In this document: positions 17,184 through 26,759 of the stretch, piece by piece
Numbering within the stretch: the stretch's first letter is position 1
How the letters are laid out: every line of letters starts with the position of its first letter
DNA from: JAFGPL01 sp963781805
GTDB taxonomy: Bacteria > Bacteroidota > Bacteroidia > Bacteroidales > UBA10428
Direction of reading: 5' to 3'
NCBI GenBank assembly: GCA_963781805.1
Contig: CAWAHF010000004.1
Location: 4,092,001 to 4,156,000 of the forward strand
DNA length: 64,000 nucleotides
The notes under the pieces: model-generated
Told to the model about the DNA's origin: nothing
What the model saw: the letters and a program-made list of their open reading frames with translations, nothing else
The model's database searches: none
Position numbers and translations under genes: made by a program

Positions 17184-17930
17184 TTATTTTGCTTTTCCCT
17201 GGTTTTTAACAGCTTCGGTAGCTTTTCTTATCTCTTCCTCATCCCCAAGGTAATAGTGTCGTATAGGTTTCAAATCGTCATCGAGTTCATAAACAAGGGG
17301 AATACCTGTCGGGATATTCAGCTTTAGCACTTCTTCCTCGGTCATGTTATCAAGATATTTGACCAAAGCTCTCAGACTGTTGCCATGAGCAGCAATAATA
17401 ACCCTTTTACCATCTTTAATGGTAGGTGCTATTTGTTCGTGCCAGTAAGGCAAAAATCGGGCTACTGTATCTTTCAGGCTTTCAGTCAGAGGAAGATCGT
17501 CTTCATTCACAGTTGCATATACCCGCAACTTTCCAGGGAATCTGTCATCGGTTTTTTCAAGTGCCGGAGGGGGAATATCATAACTTCTACGCCAGATAAG
17601 CACTTGTTCATCTCCGTATTTCTGAGCAGTTTCAGCTTTATTCAATCCCTGTAATGCGCCATAATGCCTTTCATTAAGTCTCCACGATTTTACCCAGGGA
17701 ATCCATAACTGATCAAGTTCTTCGAGACACAACCACAAAGTTCTGAGCGCCCTTTTCAAAACCGATACAAAGGCAATATCAAACTCGAAAGCATTCTGTT
17801 TTAAAACTTTTCCCGATTTCTTTGCTTCCTCAATACCTTTTTCAGATAAATCAACATCAGTCCACCCGGTGAAAAGATTAAGTTTATTCCAGATACTTTC
17901 ACCATGTCTCAATAAAACAACTTTATACAT
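17184..17930 (-). CDS. gpmA: 2,3-bisphosphoglycerate-dependent phosphoglycerate mutase
   Basis: This 248-residue histidine-phosphatase-fold enzyme has the phosphohistidine His9 in LLRHGESIWNKLNLFTGW and the second catalytic histidine in IIAAHGNSLRALVKYLD. It does the same reaction as GpmI by a different mechanism using 2,3-bisphosphoglycerate. Both are present in this genome and nearly adjacent. A strong terminator follows. It starts 35 bases after the permease gene and could be read from the metal-export operon. Confidence 0.95.
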   Translation of the reverse strand: MYKVVLLRHGESIWNKLNLFTGWTDVDLSEKGIEEAKKSGKVLKQNAFEFDIAFVSVLKRALRTLWLCLEELDQLWIPWVKSWRLNERHYGALQGLNKAETAQKYGDEQVLIWRRSYDIPPPALEKTDDRFPGKLRVYATVNEDDLPLTESLKDTVARFLPYWHEQIAPTIKDGKRVIIAAHGNSLRALVKYLDNMTEEEVLKLNIPTGIPLVYELDDDLKPIRHYYLGDEEEIRKATEAVKNQGKAK

Positions 17931-17965
17931 ATTTTTTAGATTAAATTAAAACATTACAGAGAATT

Positions 17966-19246
17966 TCAATTTTTCAAGCCCTGAAAAGTATATCCAATAT
18001 CTTCCACGGCGCTTTTTATCTTGTCAATATCCAGGGTATCACCCTGTATTACCACTTCTCCTGAACTTAAGTCTGCCAAACTTCCGGATACACCCTGAAC
18101 AGATTTAATACTTCTTTCAACATTCATTTTGCAATGACTGCAAGTCATTCCTTTAACAATAATTTTAACTTCATTCATTTCTATCGGTTTTATGCTTATT
18201 GGAATATTTGTTTTCTTACTATTGAATTTTTTCAAAATTTTATTTACATATCCGTTCAAAATCAATCCGGACAACAATATTCCCGAACCCATCTTTAACC
18301 ATTCGGGCAACAAACCATGTTCATTACCCATATAATTTTCATGCAGAGCACCGAGAAATAGATCACGCGGTAAAAAATAATCTATCAGTAAACCGAAAAA
18401 CAGCGCACCGGCAATTATGGATGCAAGATAAACCGTAAGGGTTTTTTTACCCATAACCTTACCTATTACGGTAATGGTTGCTGCATTGGTAGCTGGTCCG
18501 GCCATAAGAAAAACCAGTGCAGCCCCCGGAGAAATTCCTTTCATCATTAAAACAGCAGCAATGGGAATTGAACTGGTAGCACATACATATACAGGGATTG
18601 AGGCAGCCAGGATAATTAACATCCCAAGAAAGTCACTTTTAATATGCGAGGTAAAAAAATCATCGGGTACAAAAACTGCAATCAGTGCTGCGACAAGTAA
18701 TCCAATTACCAGCCATTTGGCTATGTCCATTAAAAAAATGCCAAATGAATAGTTTAATACCCTCATAATTGCATTCCCTGAATGCTTATTATTGTCTGCT
18801 GTATTATATTTTGAATGAGAAACCACCGGTTCCCCCCTTTCAACCCGGTTGGTTAAAAATCCACCCAAAAGTCCCGTAACGAAAGCAATTATCGGACGTA
18901 GCAGAGCGAACGGTAATCCAAGCATGGAATAGGTTACCAGCATAGAATCGATGCCTGTTTGCGGAGTTGAAATCAAAAAAGATACAGCTGAACCTTTGGA
19001 TGCTCCGCTTTTATAAAATGAAACACCAGTCGGAATCACACCACAGGAACATAAAGGCAGAGGCACACCCAGCAATGCAGCATTAATTACCGAACGCGAA
19101 TTACTCTTGCCTAAAATCTTCTTTATTTTCCCATCGGGAAAAAAAATATGCAATATCCCGGCAATTAAAAAACCTAAGATCAACCAGGGAGCCATGTCAA
19201 ATAGAATACCAAGAAGTTCTTTAAAATATGTCTTTATAAAATCCAT
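17966..19246 (-). CDS. SO_0444-like metal efflux permease with C-terminal HMA domain
   Basis: This 426-residue inner-membrane permease (PF03773/DUF318 type) has about eight to ten transmembrane helices. The conserved LLGVPLPLCSCGVIPTGVSF motif with paired cysteines and the second-half repeat CATSSIPIAAVLMMKGISPG are seen. The C-terminal 65 residues form a heavy-metal-associated domain with the metal site MTCSHCKMNVERSI. Related proteins export zinc or copper. It starts four bases after the CDF transporter gene, and the pair looks like one zinc or copper resistance unit. Confidence 0.9.
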   Translation of the reverse strand: MDFIKTYFKELLGILFDMAPWLILGFLIAGILHIFFPDGKIKKILGKSNSRSVINAALLGVPLPLCSCGVIPTGVSFYKSGASKGSAVSFLISTPQTGIDSMLVTYSMLGLPFALLRPIIAFVTGLLGGFLTNRVERGEPVVSHSKYNTADNNKHSGNAIMRVLNYSFGIFLMDIAKWLVIGLLVAALIAVFVPDDFFTSHIKSDFLGMLIILAASIPVYVCATSSIPIAAVLMMKGISPGAALVFLMAGPATNAATITVIGKVMGKKTLTVYLASIIAGALFFGLLIDYFLPRDLFLGALHENYMGNEHGLLPEWLKMGSGILLSGLILNGYVNKILKKFNSKKTNIPISIKPIEMNEVKIIVKGMTCSHCKMNVERSIKSVQGVSGSLADLSSGEVVIQGDTLDIDKIKSAVEDIGYTFQGLKN

Positions 19247-19250
19247 ACAA

Positions 19251-20150
19251 TTATCGGGAATGAATCATTTCTTTATTATCACAACAATTAAATTCGTATT
19301 GAACGGTAACATGGGTAATATTGAATTTGTTCAGCAGGATTGCATGTATCTTGTCTTTGATTTTTTCTGTCTGACTAATCCTATAATCATCTGTGAGATC
19401 AATGTGACATTCAAAATGAATTTCATTATCATTCAGGTTCCATGCATGCACATGATGGATGTTATCGACCCCGCTTAAACCCTCAAGTTCTCTTTTAACA
19501 CTCTCAAGATCAAGATCCCTTGGTTTTGCCTGCATTAAAATATCAATGGCATTTCTTAATACCGAAAATGTTTCGATAAACAGGTAGATTCCAACAAGCA
19601 TGGTAATTACCGCATCAAGCCAGTAAATTTTTAAAAAGTAAATAAAAATGGCGCCTGCTATCACTGCAACAGACGAGATCGTATCCCCGAGCAAATGAAG
19701 ATAGGCCGCTTTTACGTTCATGTTTTTCTTAGAATCCTGTTTTAAAATAAAAACAGCTGCAAGGTTTGCCAATAAGCCAATAACAGCAACTATCAGCATG
19801 ATATTACTTTTGATAGGTTCCGGGTGCTGCAATCTTTTAATGGCTTCAATAAAAAGGAAGATAATAATAACTATCAATAAAGTCGTATTAAACAAGGCAG
19901 CCAGGATTTCGATTCGTTTGTAACCAAAAGTTTTCTTATTGCTATATTCTTTTTTGCTTATACGATGCGCAACATAAGCGATAAAAACCGCTGAAGTGTC
20001 TCCCAGATTATGCAGTGCATCCGACAGTAATGCAAGGCTGTGTGAAAACAACCCGCCAATAATTTCAACAATGGTAATGATAAGATTAAGCAAGGTTGAA
20101 ATCAGTAAATTTTTACCTTTTATCTCTGTATGACTATGCTGATGATCCAT
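19251..20150 (-). CDS. Cation diffusion facilitator (CzcD/ZitB-type zinc exporter)
   Basis: This 299-residue protein has six transmembrane helices and a cytoplasmic C-terminal domain. The transport site is visible as SDALHNLGDTSAV (helix II, H-x3-D) and LLGDTISSVAVIAG (helix V, a D-containing helix). A histidine-rich start (MDHQHSHTE) suits zinc. It exports Zn2+ or similar ions against protons. The permease with an HMA domain follows directly. No dedicated metal regulator is seen beside it. Confidence 0.92.
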   Translation of the reverse strand: MDHQHSHTEIKGKNLLISTLLNLIITIVEIIGGLFSHSLALLSDALHNLGDTSAVFIAYVAHRISKKEYSNKKTFGYKRIEILAALFNTTLLIVIIIFLFIEAIKRLQHPEPIKSNIMLIVAVIGLLANLAAVFILKQDSKKNMNVKAAYLHLLGDTISSVAVIAGAIFIYFLKIYWLDAVITMLVGIYLFIETFSVLRNAIDILMQAKPRDLDLESVKRELEGLSGVDNIHHVHAWNLNDNEIHFECHIDLTDDYRISQTEKIKDKIHAILLNKFNITHVTVQYEFNCCDNKEMIHSR

Positions 20151-20304
20151 AAATTTGCAAATCTACCCTGCAAAGATATTAAGAACTATATCCAATGAAT
20201 GAATTATTTTAAAAAATAAGAAATGACGCTTTCTGCTAAGAATTTTTTCCAGGAATTCTACAACCGGAGTTATGATTACAAACTAAATTCATTTTGATGG
20301 CAAT

Positions 20305-20811
20305 TTAATAAAACTCATTTTTTAACTGGTCAACCCACTTTTCTACACGAAAACCAGTATGCTCGTATTGTGCATCTTCATCAAGGGCAAGTCCGACAAA
20401 CTTTCCGCCAACCAGCGCTTTCGAATTATGAAAAATGTATCCTTCTGTTGGCCATGATCCGACAAATGAACAGTTCTTACCAGACAATAAAGAATGCAGA
20501 ATACCCATTCCGTCAAGGAAATTTTCATAATAGGTAAACTGATCTCCTAATCCGTATAACGCAATTTTTTTCTTATGCAATGGAATATCATTTAATTTAT
20601 TTAGGTATTCCTTCCAATCATCCTGTATTTCTCCATCACCCCAGGTTGAAACACCAAATATCAGGTTTTTATAAGGTATAACCTGTGTTGCATCTGTATT
20701 GGAAACATCATAGATATCAGTAGTTTTCAATCCTATCTTTTTTCTGATCATATATGCGATTATCTGGCTGTTCCCGGTCGATGATCCGTAAAATATTCCA
20801 ACTTTCTCCAT
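20305..20811 (-). CDS. fldA: Flavodoxin
   Basis: This 168-residue protein reads from the ATG at 20811 (MEKVGIFYGSSTGNSQ); an upstream in-frame start at 20832 would add seven residues before the first strand. The FMN phosphate loop is GSSTGNS, and the aromatic loops are VSTWGDGEIQDDW and GLGDQFTYYENFLDGMG, typical of long-chain flavodoxins. It is a one-electron carrier that replaces ferredoxin when iron is limiting. It stands 92 bases after lgt with no partner reductase visible. Confidence 0.93.
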   Translation of the reverse strand: MEKVGIFYGSSTGNSQIIAYMIRKKIGLKTTDIYDVSNTDATQVIPYKNLIFGVSTWGDGEIQDDWKEYLNKLNDIPLHKKKIALYGLGDQFTYYENFLDGMGILHSLLSGKNCSFVGSWPTEGYIFHNSKALVGGKFVGLALDEDAQYEHTGFRVEKWVDQLKNEFY

Positions 20812-20903
20812 AAGGTTTAAGGTTTTAGGCACAAAAGTATATAAAAAGATAATTATATCCGCATATCTTTTTTAACATTCCTTCAGATGCACTATTCCGA
20901 AAA

Positions 20904-22013
20904 CTATTCTTCTTTTTTTGGCAGGGGTCGTTTTAAATAAACGAGAACCAATCCGGCAATAACAAGAGGAATACTTAACCATTGACCCATATTAAGCTTC
21001 ATGGAGCTTTCAAAATCCTCCTGATTTGCTTTCATAAATTCTATAAAAAACCGGGCAGTAAAAATTAGGATTAGGAACAATCCGATATAAAATCCATTGC
21101 GTAACCTGGTTCCTTTTTTAAAATATATTCCCAATAACAATAAAAAGATAACCAGATACGCCGAAGCCTCTAATATTTGGGTAGGATACCTTGGATATCC
21201 TAACACCCAGGTTTTAAGCAACAGGCTGCGATCTTGTTTTACAATTTCATAATTTAATTGTTCCGGATTGGGATAAAAAAGATCCAGATCGTATAGCTTA
21301 TTGTTGAGGAAATTTTTCAGGCGATTTTCAGCAAAACGTTTTACTATATTCTCATCCTTAATTTTGTTGGTAAATTGTATTGTTACTTCAATCGGAACAG
21401 CATTTGCAGTTGTATTGATAACCGAATCGGTTTTATGGTAATAAATTTTCCTGACCTCCTTATCGGATGAGACATACCTCGAAAAATCGTGAACAAACAG
21501 AAAACCACTTTCATTATGTGTGTATTTACCGTAAATTTCTGAATTCATCAAATTACCGGTTCGAATCATCACTGCAGCTAATGCCACAACAATTGCAAGC
21601 TTGTCGAGAGTCCACAAATACGAAAGCTTGGTCTTCCGTGAAAAAAGATAAATTCCAACCAGAATACCAACTGCTGCACCGTGACTGGCAAGTCCCTGGT
21701 ATCCTGTAAATCTGAAATCTTTGCCAATGGTTCCTTTCCAGGGCAATATTATTTCCAGGGGATGCTGACTATAATAGCCAAATTCATAAAACAGACAATG
21801 CCCTAATCTGGCTCCAATAATTGTACTTAAAACCACATAGATTGTAAGTTTCTCAAGAATGCCGGTATCAAGTCCTTCACGTTGCAACATTTTATAAATT
21901 ATAATATAGCCTAGCACAAATGCAGCAGCGAACAGAAGACTATAATATCTGAGTTCAAAGAAACCCAGGTTCACAAGTTGTGGCCTTACATTCCAGATAA
22001 TGAAGTTTAGCAT
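20904..22013 (-). CDS. lgt: Prolipoprotein diacylglyceryl transferase, long form
   Basis: This integral membrane enzyme transfers diacylglycerol from phosphatidylglycerol to the lipobox cysteine of lipoproteins. The signature is present as FRFTGYQGLASHGAAVGILV with the essential HG, and GARLGHCLFYEFGYY and GNLMNSEIYGK are conserved. The product has 369 residues, about 90 longer than typical Lgt; the extra sequence lies after GNLMNSEIYGK (about residues 170-255), is hydrophilic and is predicted to be periplasmic. Similar long forms are known in Bacteroidetes. Several lipoproteins in this window are expected clients. Confidence 0.93.
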   Translation of the reverse strand: MLNFIIWNVRPQLVNLGFFELRYYSLLFAAAFVLGYIIIYKMLQREGLDTGILEKLTIYVVLSTIIGARLGHCLFYEFGYYSQHPLEIILPWKGTIGKDFRFTGYQGLASHGAAVGILVGIYLFSRKTKLSYLWTLDKLAIVVALAAVMIRTGNLMNSEIYGKYTHNESGFLFVHDFSRYVSSDKEVRKIYYHKTDSVINTTANAVPIEVTIQFTNKIKDENIVKRFAENRLKNFLNNKLYDLDLFYPNPEQLNYEIVKQDRSLLLKTWVLGYPRYPTQILEASAYLVIFLLLLGIYFKKGTRLRNGFYIGLFLILIFTARFFIEFMKANQEDFESSMKLNMGQWLSIPLVIAGLVLVYLKRPLPKKEE

Positions 22014-22210
22014 ATCGGTATGATTAGTTTCTGCAAATCTAATAAACTATTGACTAACTTAGCAAGAAAAAAAAGTTTTGGAGCGATACAACAGTTGATA
22101 TGACTGATTATTTTTTATGTCAACTTGTTAATTATTGTTATTTTTGATGCAATTTGCAATATTCTGTTACCGTAAAAGTTTTAAGTTTGAATCTGTATTA
22201 CCCGAATAAG

Positions 22211-24070
22211 TTGATAACAACCTTAAAAAAAATCTGCTTGCCAATAACCGGGATTTTCCTGTTTTTATTGATCAGCAATTGTGCCAAAGTTGGGTCGCCA
22301 TCAGGCGGACCAAAAGATGTAACTCCCCCGGTAATTGTTAAAAGCACTCCAAAAAACTTTAAAAAGAATTATAAAGGAGACCGGTTTGAACTTACTTTTA
22401 ATGAATTTGTATCGATTAAAGATTTATCCAATGAATTAATTATCTCACCCCCATTAGAAGAAAGGACAACGTACAAGCTTAGAGGGAAAACCTTCATTTT
22501 CGATCTAAACAATAAATTAAGAGACAGCACTACCTATACATTTAATTTTGGGAATTCCATTGTTGATTTTAACGAGGGAAATCCGCTTGCTAATTTTGAA
22601 TTTGTTGTGTCAACCGGAAATATTCTTGATTCACTGTCGCTGACTGGTAATCTTGTGGAAGCAAAAGACCTGGTTCCTATGAAAGATCCTGTACTTGTGA
22701 TGTTATTTAGTGATCTGAATGATTCTGCCCCGTTACTCGAAATTCCTGCTTATGTGGGCAGGACACAAAAAAATGGAGACTTTGCCATCAATAATATCAA
22801 AACGGGAACCTATAAGATATTCGCTCTGAAAGATGCAAACCGTGATATGATTTATGATCTTCCGGATGAAGCCATAGCATTTATCGATTCTGCTTTTAAT
22901 TTTGATCCTACAATTACAAATTTTAAAGAAAACATAGAGATTGATACATCTCTCATATCTGAATTTGTAGATTCCACCATGTTTACTGATTCCCTGATGA
23001 CCAGTTTTGTAATTGACAGTTTAACCGGCGATACTATAAAAATTCCCCAGAAAAAAATTTATGCCTTGCATGTTAATTTATTGATGTTTACCGAGGAAAC
23101 CAAAATACAGTATATTACTGAAAAACTTAGGGAAGAGAAAGGAAAAATAGTTATTGAATTCAACAGACCTCAATTCGATTCTGTTCATATCACACCTTTA
23201 AATTTTGATGATAAACCGGGCCTTATCCTGAAAGAAAACTCAAAATTTAATGATACCATAACCCTCTGGATTACCGATACCACAATAGCAAATCTCGATA
23301 CCCTTGACTGGAAAGTTTCTTATACAGCGCTCGATACATTGAATCAACCGGTAACTGTAACCGATACCCTTATACTAAAATACAAAGAGAAAAAAGTTGC
23401 TAAACCACCTAACCGGAGGGGAAGAAAAGAAGAAACCGAAGTTGAAAAAACACCGGTGCTAAATTTACGGATAAATATTTCTAACAATTCAAAAATGGAT
23501 TTGAACCGTCCGATTGTTATTAATGCGGAGAGACCCATCCTCCAGTTCAATATAGATAGTATCCGGCTCTATCAGATTGTTGATTCAGTTGAATCGCCAG
23601 TCGATTTTGATTTGATGAAAGATACATTGCGTCTTCATAAATTTGCCTTCCATGTGAAATGGGATGAGGAGGCTAAATACAGACTATTTATAGCTCCTCA
23701 GGCTTTCACCGATATTTACGGTGAGACCAATGATACCATTGATTTGACATTTACTACTCAGGTTTTGGATTATTATGGACAAATCAACCTTACAACCGGC
23801 AGTGAAAACACACATTTTCTCATTCAACTTCTCGATAGTAAGGACAAAGTAATCAGAACCAAGACCATTGATAATTCAGAAATTGTGGTATTTGATTATC
23901 TGGTTCCGGCAACTTACAGGATTAAAGCAATTCTCGATACCAACAAAAACGGTAAATGGGACACAGGTAATTATCTTAAAAAAATTCAACCCGAGAAAGT
24001 GTTTTTCTATCCGGACCAGGTAGAGGTGAGATCAAACTGGGTTGTAGATCTTACATGGAATATTAAATGA
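22211..24070 (+). CDS. Ig-like domain lipoprotein (Bacteroidetes GGPKD family)
   Basis: The protein opens with a lipoprotein signal (FLFLLISNCAKVGSPSGG), then the family hallmark SPSGGPKDVTPPVIVKSTPK, a SbsA/Big_5-type Ig-like domain (about residues 35-130), a SdrD/B-like short beta domain with IKTGTYKIFALKDANRDMIY, and a second copy of this motif near the C-terminus (PATYRIKAILDTNKNGKWD). The start is uncertain: no ATG lies in frame, so TTG at 22211 is chosen because it begins the hydrophobic signal; TTG at 22154 gives 638 residues. An out-of-frame ATG at 22147 ends after 20 codons. Role unknown, probably an outer-membrane lipoprotein. Confidence 0.82.
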   Translation: MITTLKKICLPITGIFLFLLISNCAKVGSPSGGPKDVTPPVIVKSTPKNFKKNYKGDRFELTFNEFVSIKDLSNELIISPPLEERTTYKLRGKTFIFDLNNKLRDSTTYTFNFGNSIVDFNEGNPLANFEFVVSTGNILDSLSLTGNLVEAKDLVPMKDPVLVMLFSDLNDSAPLLEIPAYVGRTQKNGDFAINNIKTGTYKIFALKDANRDMIYDLPDEAIAFIDSAFNFDPTITNFKENIEIDTSLISEFVDSTMFTDSLMTSFVIDSLTGDTIKIPQKKIYALHVNLLMFTEETKIQYITEKLREEKGKIVIEFNRPQFDSVHITPLNFDDKPGLILKENSKFNDTITLWITDTTIANLDTLDWKVSYTALDTLNQPVTVTDTLILKYKEKKVAKPPNRRGRKEETEVEKTPVLNLRINISNNSKMDLNRPIVINAERPILQFNIDSIRLYQIVDSVESPVDFDLMKDTLRLHKFAFHVKWDEEAKYRLFIAPQAFTDIYGETNDTIDLTFTTQVLDYYGQINLTTGSENTHFLIQLLDSKDKVIRTKTIDNSEIVVFDYLVPATYRIKAILDTNKNGKWDTGNYLKKIQPEKVFFYPDQVEVRSNWVVDLTWNIK

Positions 24071-24092
24071 AATGGTTACCGGCGTTTGGAGG

Positions 24093-24794
24093 TTAATTGT
24101 ATTTTGCTACCGCAAGCGCTGCTACGCTTACAGTAGCACCCTCGATTTTCAGGATTTCGGTTGCACACGACTCGAATGTTGAACCGGTGGTTACCACATC
24201 ATCTACCAACAAAATATGAGTATTTTTAAAGATATCCGGTTTTTTAACCTTAAAAATCCCTTCTACATTCTCCCATCGCTGAAACCGGGATCTGCGTGTT
24301 TGAGAATTTGTATCCACAATTCTTTCAATAGCCCGGGATTCGGTATTTTTTCCCAGCATCTCTGCAATGCCTTTTGCGATAAGCTCACTTTGATTGAAAC
24401 CTCTTTTTTTAAGTTTACGCGGATGCAACGGAACCGGTACCACCAAATCAACTTTCGACATAACTGTTGATAATAGTTCCGCCCCAAATAGTTTCCCTAC
24501 TTCTGTTCCGATATACTGCCGCCCTTCATATTTCAAACCATGAATGATGTTCAGGTACTTGCTTCCTTTGGTATAATAATAAAATGCAGAAGAGTATTTC
24601 AACCTTATCCGTCCCCAGAACAACTGGGCAATTGGGTTATTTTCCAAATCTGTAATATGTGTACGCGGTAAATCGACCAGACATTTGGTGCAAATGACAT
24701 GCTCATGTAAAAAAAGATTATTCCCGCATGCTGCACATATCTGTGGGAAAATCAGACTGATAAAATCAGAAATATATTTTAAAGGTTTGCTCAA
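24093..24794 (-). CDS. comF: ComF-family phosphoribosyltransferase-like protein
   Basis: This 233-residue protein has an N-terminal zinc-finger-like pair of cysteine motifs (CAACGNN and CTKC), the central VVPVPLHPRKLKKRGFNQSE and the PRPP-type motif ILLVDDVVTTGSTFESC. ComF proteins function with the competence machinery in DNA uptake, and many non-competent bacteria keep them with an unknown role. It starts eight bases after the OsmC-like gene and is probably co-transcribed. Length is normal. Confidence 0.9.
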   Translation of the reverse strand: MSKPLKYISDFISLIFPQICAACGNNLFLHEHVICTKCLVDLPRTHITDLENNPIAQLFWGRIRLKYSSAFYYYTKGSKYLNIIHGLKYEGRQYIGTEVGKLFGAELLSTVMSKVDLVVPVPLHPRKLKKRGFNQSELIAKGIAEMLGKNTESRAIERIVDTNSQTRRSRFQRWENVEGIFKVKKPDIFKNTHILLVDDVVTTGSTFESCATEILKIEGATVSVAALAVAKYN

Positions 24795-24802
24795 AAAACA
24801 GG

Positions 24803-25216
24803 TTACAATATTTTTATTTCGTGCGTTAGCTTCATTGCTTTACGGTATGTTGCACTTACGCCGCAATAGGTAGTTTGCGATAATTCCACGGCTTTTTCAA
24901 GTTTACTCATCGGCAAATCTTTACCCTTAAATTCATAAATTAAGTGCATGGATATAAACTGTTTGGGATGTTCTTCGGTTAGTTCGCCTTCAACATTAAC
25001 ATTAAAATATTCCAACTCCACTCTCATTTTGTTCAGAATTGAAATAACATCCATGGCTGTACAACCTGCAAGTGCAACCATCATTAAAGGTTTGGGACGT
25101 GGTCCCTGATTGGTTCCACCTACATCAGCCTTTGCATCTACTTGTATTTTATGTCCGTCAACTTCAGATTCAAAGACCATATTGTTTGACCATTTTAAAT
25201 CTATACTCTCTTTCAT
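24803..25216 (-). CDS. OsmC-family protein (YhfA-like)
   Basis: This 137-residue protein has the OsmC fold with two conserved cysteines, in VALAGCTAMDVISIL and in SQTTYCGVSATYRKAMK. Such proteins reduce peroxides with these thiols or have unknown duties (the YhfA branch). The peptide is divergent from the second OsmC-family gene in the window at 33916. It leads the two-gene unit with comF. Confidence 0.9.
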   Translation of the reverse strand: MKESIDLKWSNNMVFESEVDGHKIQVDAKADVGGTNQGPRPKPLMMVALAGCTAMDVISILNKMRVELEYFNVNVEGELTEEHPKQFISMHLIYEFKGKDLPMSKLEKAVELSQTTYCGVSATYRKAMKLTHEIKIL

Positions 25217-25447
25217 ATTCCAGTTTTTAAATTAGGTGGTAAAACATAAATTCAAAATAATAGTTTAAATCCTCTTTTGGTTTGTGTGAATTTAAATCTT
25301 AAGATTATATTAAAACCTATCATTCCGACAATCTTTGTTTGAAACCTTATGCGTTATATCAGGTGATTAATTATTCTCTTTATGTGTATAAAATATGTTA
25401 AAGATATAAGTAATATTTCTGATTTTTAAAAATTTGTTTTATCTTAA

Positions 25448-25455
25448 TAACTTTG
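25448..25455 (+). promoter_or_regulatory. Candidate -7 promoter box for the Crp/Fnr gene
   Basis: TAACTTTG matches the Bacteroidetes -7 consensus TAnnTTTG, 66 bases before the start codon of the regulator. The -33 match is poor. The remainder of the 305-base gap from 25217 to 25521 holds no gene. Confidence 0.4.
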
Positions 25456-25521
25456 ATTCTTTTAAGAAACATATTTGAACGTTTATCTAACATTATTTTA
25501 GTCATCTAACAAAAAGCATAT

Positions 25522-26190
25522 ATGATTGATTCCAATTCAATATTCAGACATCTTTCGGAAGATGAGTTAGGTCAGATTCCTATAGACCAGGAACCGGAAC
25601 ACTATAAACGAGGAACCATAATTTATGAAGAGGGAAGCAGGATTCCCGGCTTTTTTTGTGTTCAGAAAGGTATCATAAAAATCTATAAAACCGGTTTTGA
25701 TGGCAAAGAACAAATCATCAGATTTGCCAAAAGAGGAGATATTATGGGATTTCGCTCCACGCTTGCCAAAGAACGAGCCTGTACCACCGCAAAAGTGATT
25801 GAAGATACTGCTATTATTCATGTTTCGGCTGACATGGTCATTCACCTGGTAAAAACCAATGGCGATTTTGCCTACGATTTGCTGCGAATTGCCTGTAAAG
25901 AACTTGGTGAAGCAAACGATAATATTACAGATATTGCCCAAAAGACTGTGAGAGAAAGGCTTGCGGAAGTGCTTATTCATTTACGCAAAGAGTTCGATCT
26001 TGATAATGAAAAATTTATTAAAATATCACTTACCCGGGAAGAATTGGCGAATATTGTTGGAACTGCAACCGAATCTGTTATCCGGTTGTTATCAGAATTC
26101 AAACAGGATAAGCTGATAGAACTTCACGGAAGGCGTATAAAAATATTGGATGAAAAAATGCTGATAAAAATTGGCAACATGCACGATTAA
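25522..26190 (+). CDS. Crp/Fnr-family transcriptional regulator
   Basis: This 222-residue protein has an N-terminal cyclic-nucleotide-binding-type beta barrel (about 1-125), a long dimer helix and a C-terminal winged helix with the recognition part LTREELANIVGTATESVIRLL. It lacks an N-terminal cysteine cluster of the Fnr type and the canonical cAMP phosphate-binding motif, so its effector is unknown. It may control the divergent OsmC-comF genes or the following methyltransferase gene; both are inferences from proximity. Confidence 0.92.
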   Translation: MIDSNSIFRHLSEDELGQIPIDQEPEHYKRGTIIYEEGSRIPGFFCVQKGIIKIYKTGFDGKEQIIRFAKRGDIMGFRSTLAKERACTTAKVIEDTAIIHVSADMVIHLVKTNGDFAYDLLRIACKELGEANDNITDIAQKTVRERLAEVLIHLRKEFDLDNEKFIKISLTREELANIVGTATESVIRLLSEFKQDKLIELHGRRIKILDEKMLIKIGNMHD

Positions 26191-26279
26191 AACACGCGCT
26201 CTGTCGAACTTCCTGTTGAGATAACTGTTTTTAACAGAGATAGCTACATTTAGCATTCTGGTGTAAAGCAAAATTTTTT

Positions 26280-26720
26280 ATGTCCGGGAAAATACAATCA
26301 TATGTGCTGGTAATTTCACAGTTTTCATGTATCAGTATTCTGATTTTAACACATCATCTGTCATACAGCGGAATATTATCATCTTCTGTCATGGTTATAG
26401 GCATTGGACTTGGATTTTGGGCCATTTTCGCCATGCAGAAAAGTCATCTTTCTGTGATGCCGGATTATACACCTGGCAGCCAGTTTATAAATACCGGACC
26501 TTACAGATTTATCCGCCATCCCATGTATTTGGCAGTAATTATTTTTTGTACCTCCCTGATAATAGATGAGTTCTCCTTTGTCCGATCCGGGGTGCTTCTA
26601 TTCTTAGTTTTAACATTACTGATTAAGATTGAATATGAAGAAAAGCAGCTAATTGCAGGATATGCTGAATATGCTTCATATTCCCAAAAGACCAAAAAGC
26701 TGATCCCTTTTCTCTATTGA
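26280..26720 (+). CDS. Isoprenylcysteine carboxylmethyltransferase-like membrane protein
   Basis: This 146-residue protein has four transmembrane helices and the conserved block TGPYRFIRHPMYLAVI (RHPxY motif) with a C-terminal IEYEEKQLIAGYAEYASY, as in ICMT/PEMT-like methyltransferases of bacteria. The family methylates lipids or small molecules with SAM; the substrate here is unknown. It converges with the acyltransferase gene, 39 bases away. Confidence 0.88.
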   Translation: MSGKIQSYVLVISQFSCISILILTHHLSYSGILSSSVMVIGIGLGFWAIFAMQKSHLSVMPDYTPGSQFINTGPYRFIRHPMYLAVIIFCTSLIIDEFSFVRSGVLLFLVLTLLIKIEYEEKQLIAGYAEYASYSQKTKKLIPFLY

Positions 26721-26759
26721 GTTCCGGTTAGTTTTCATGACAAATCAGGGATAAAGAAA

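Noticed and set aside
22147..22207. ATG at 22147 as the start of the GGPKD lipoprotein
   Set aside because: It is in another frame and stops after 20 codons. No simple single-base change was needed because a TTG at 22211 starts the signal peptide.
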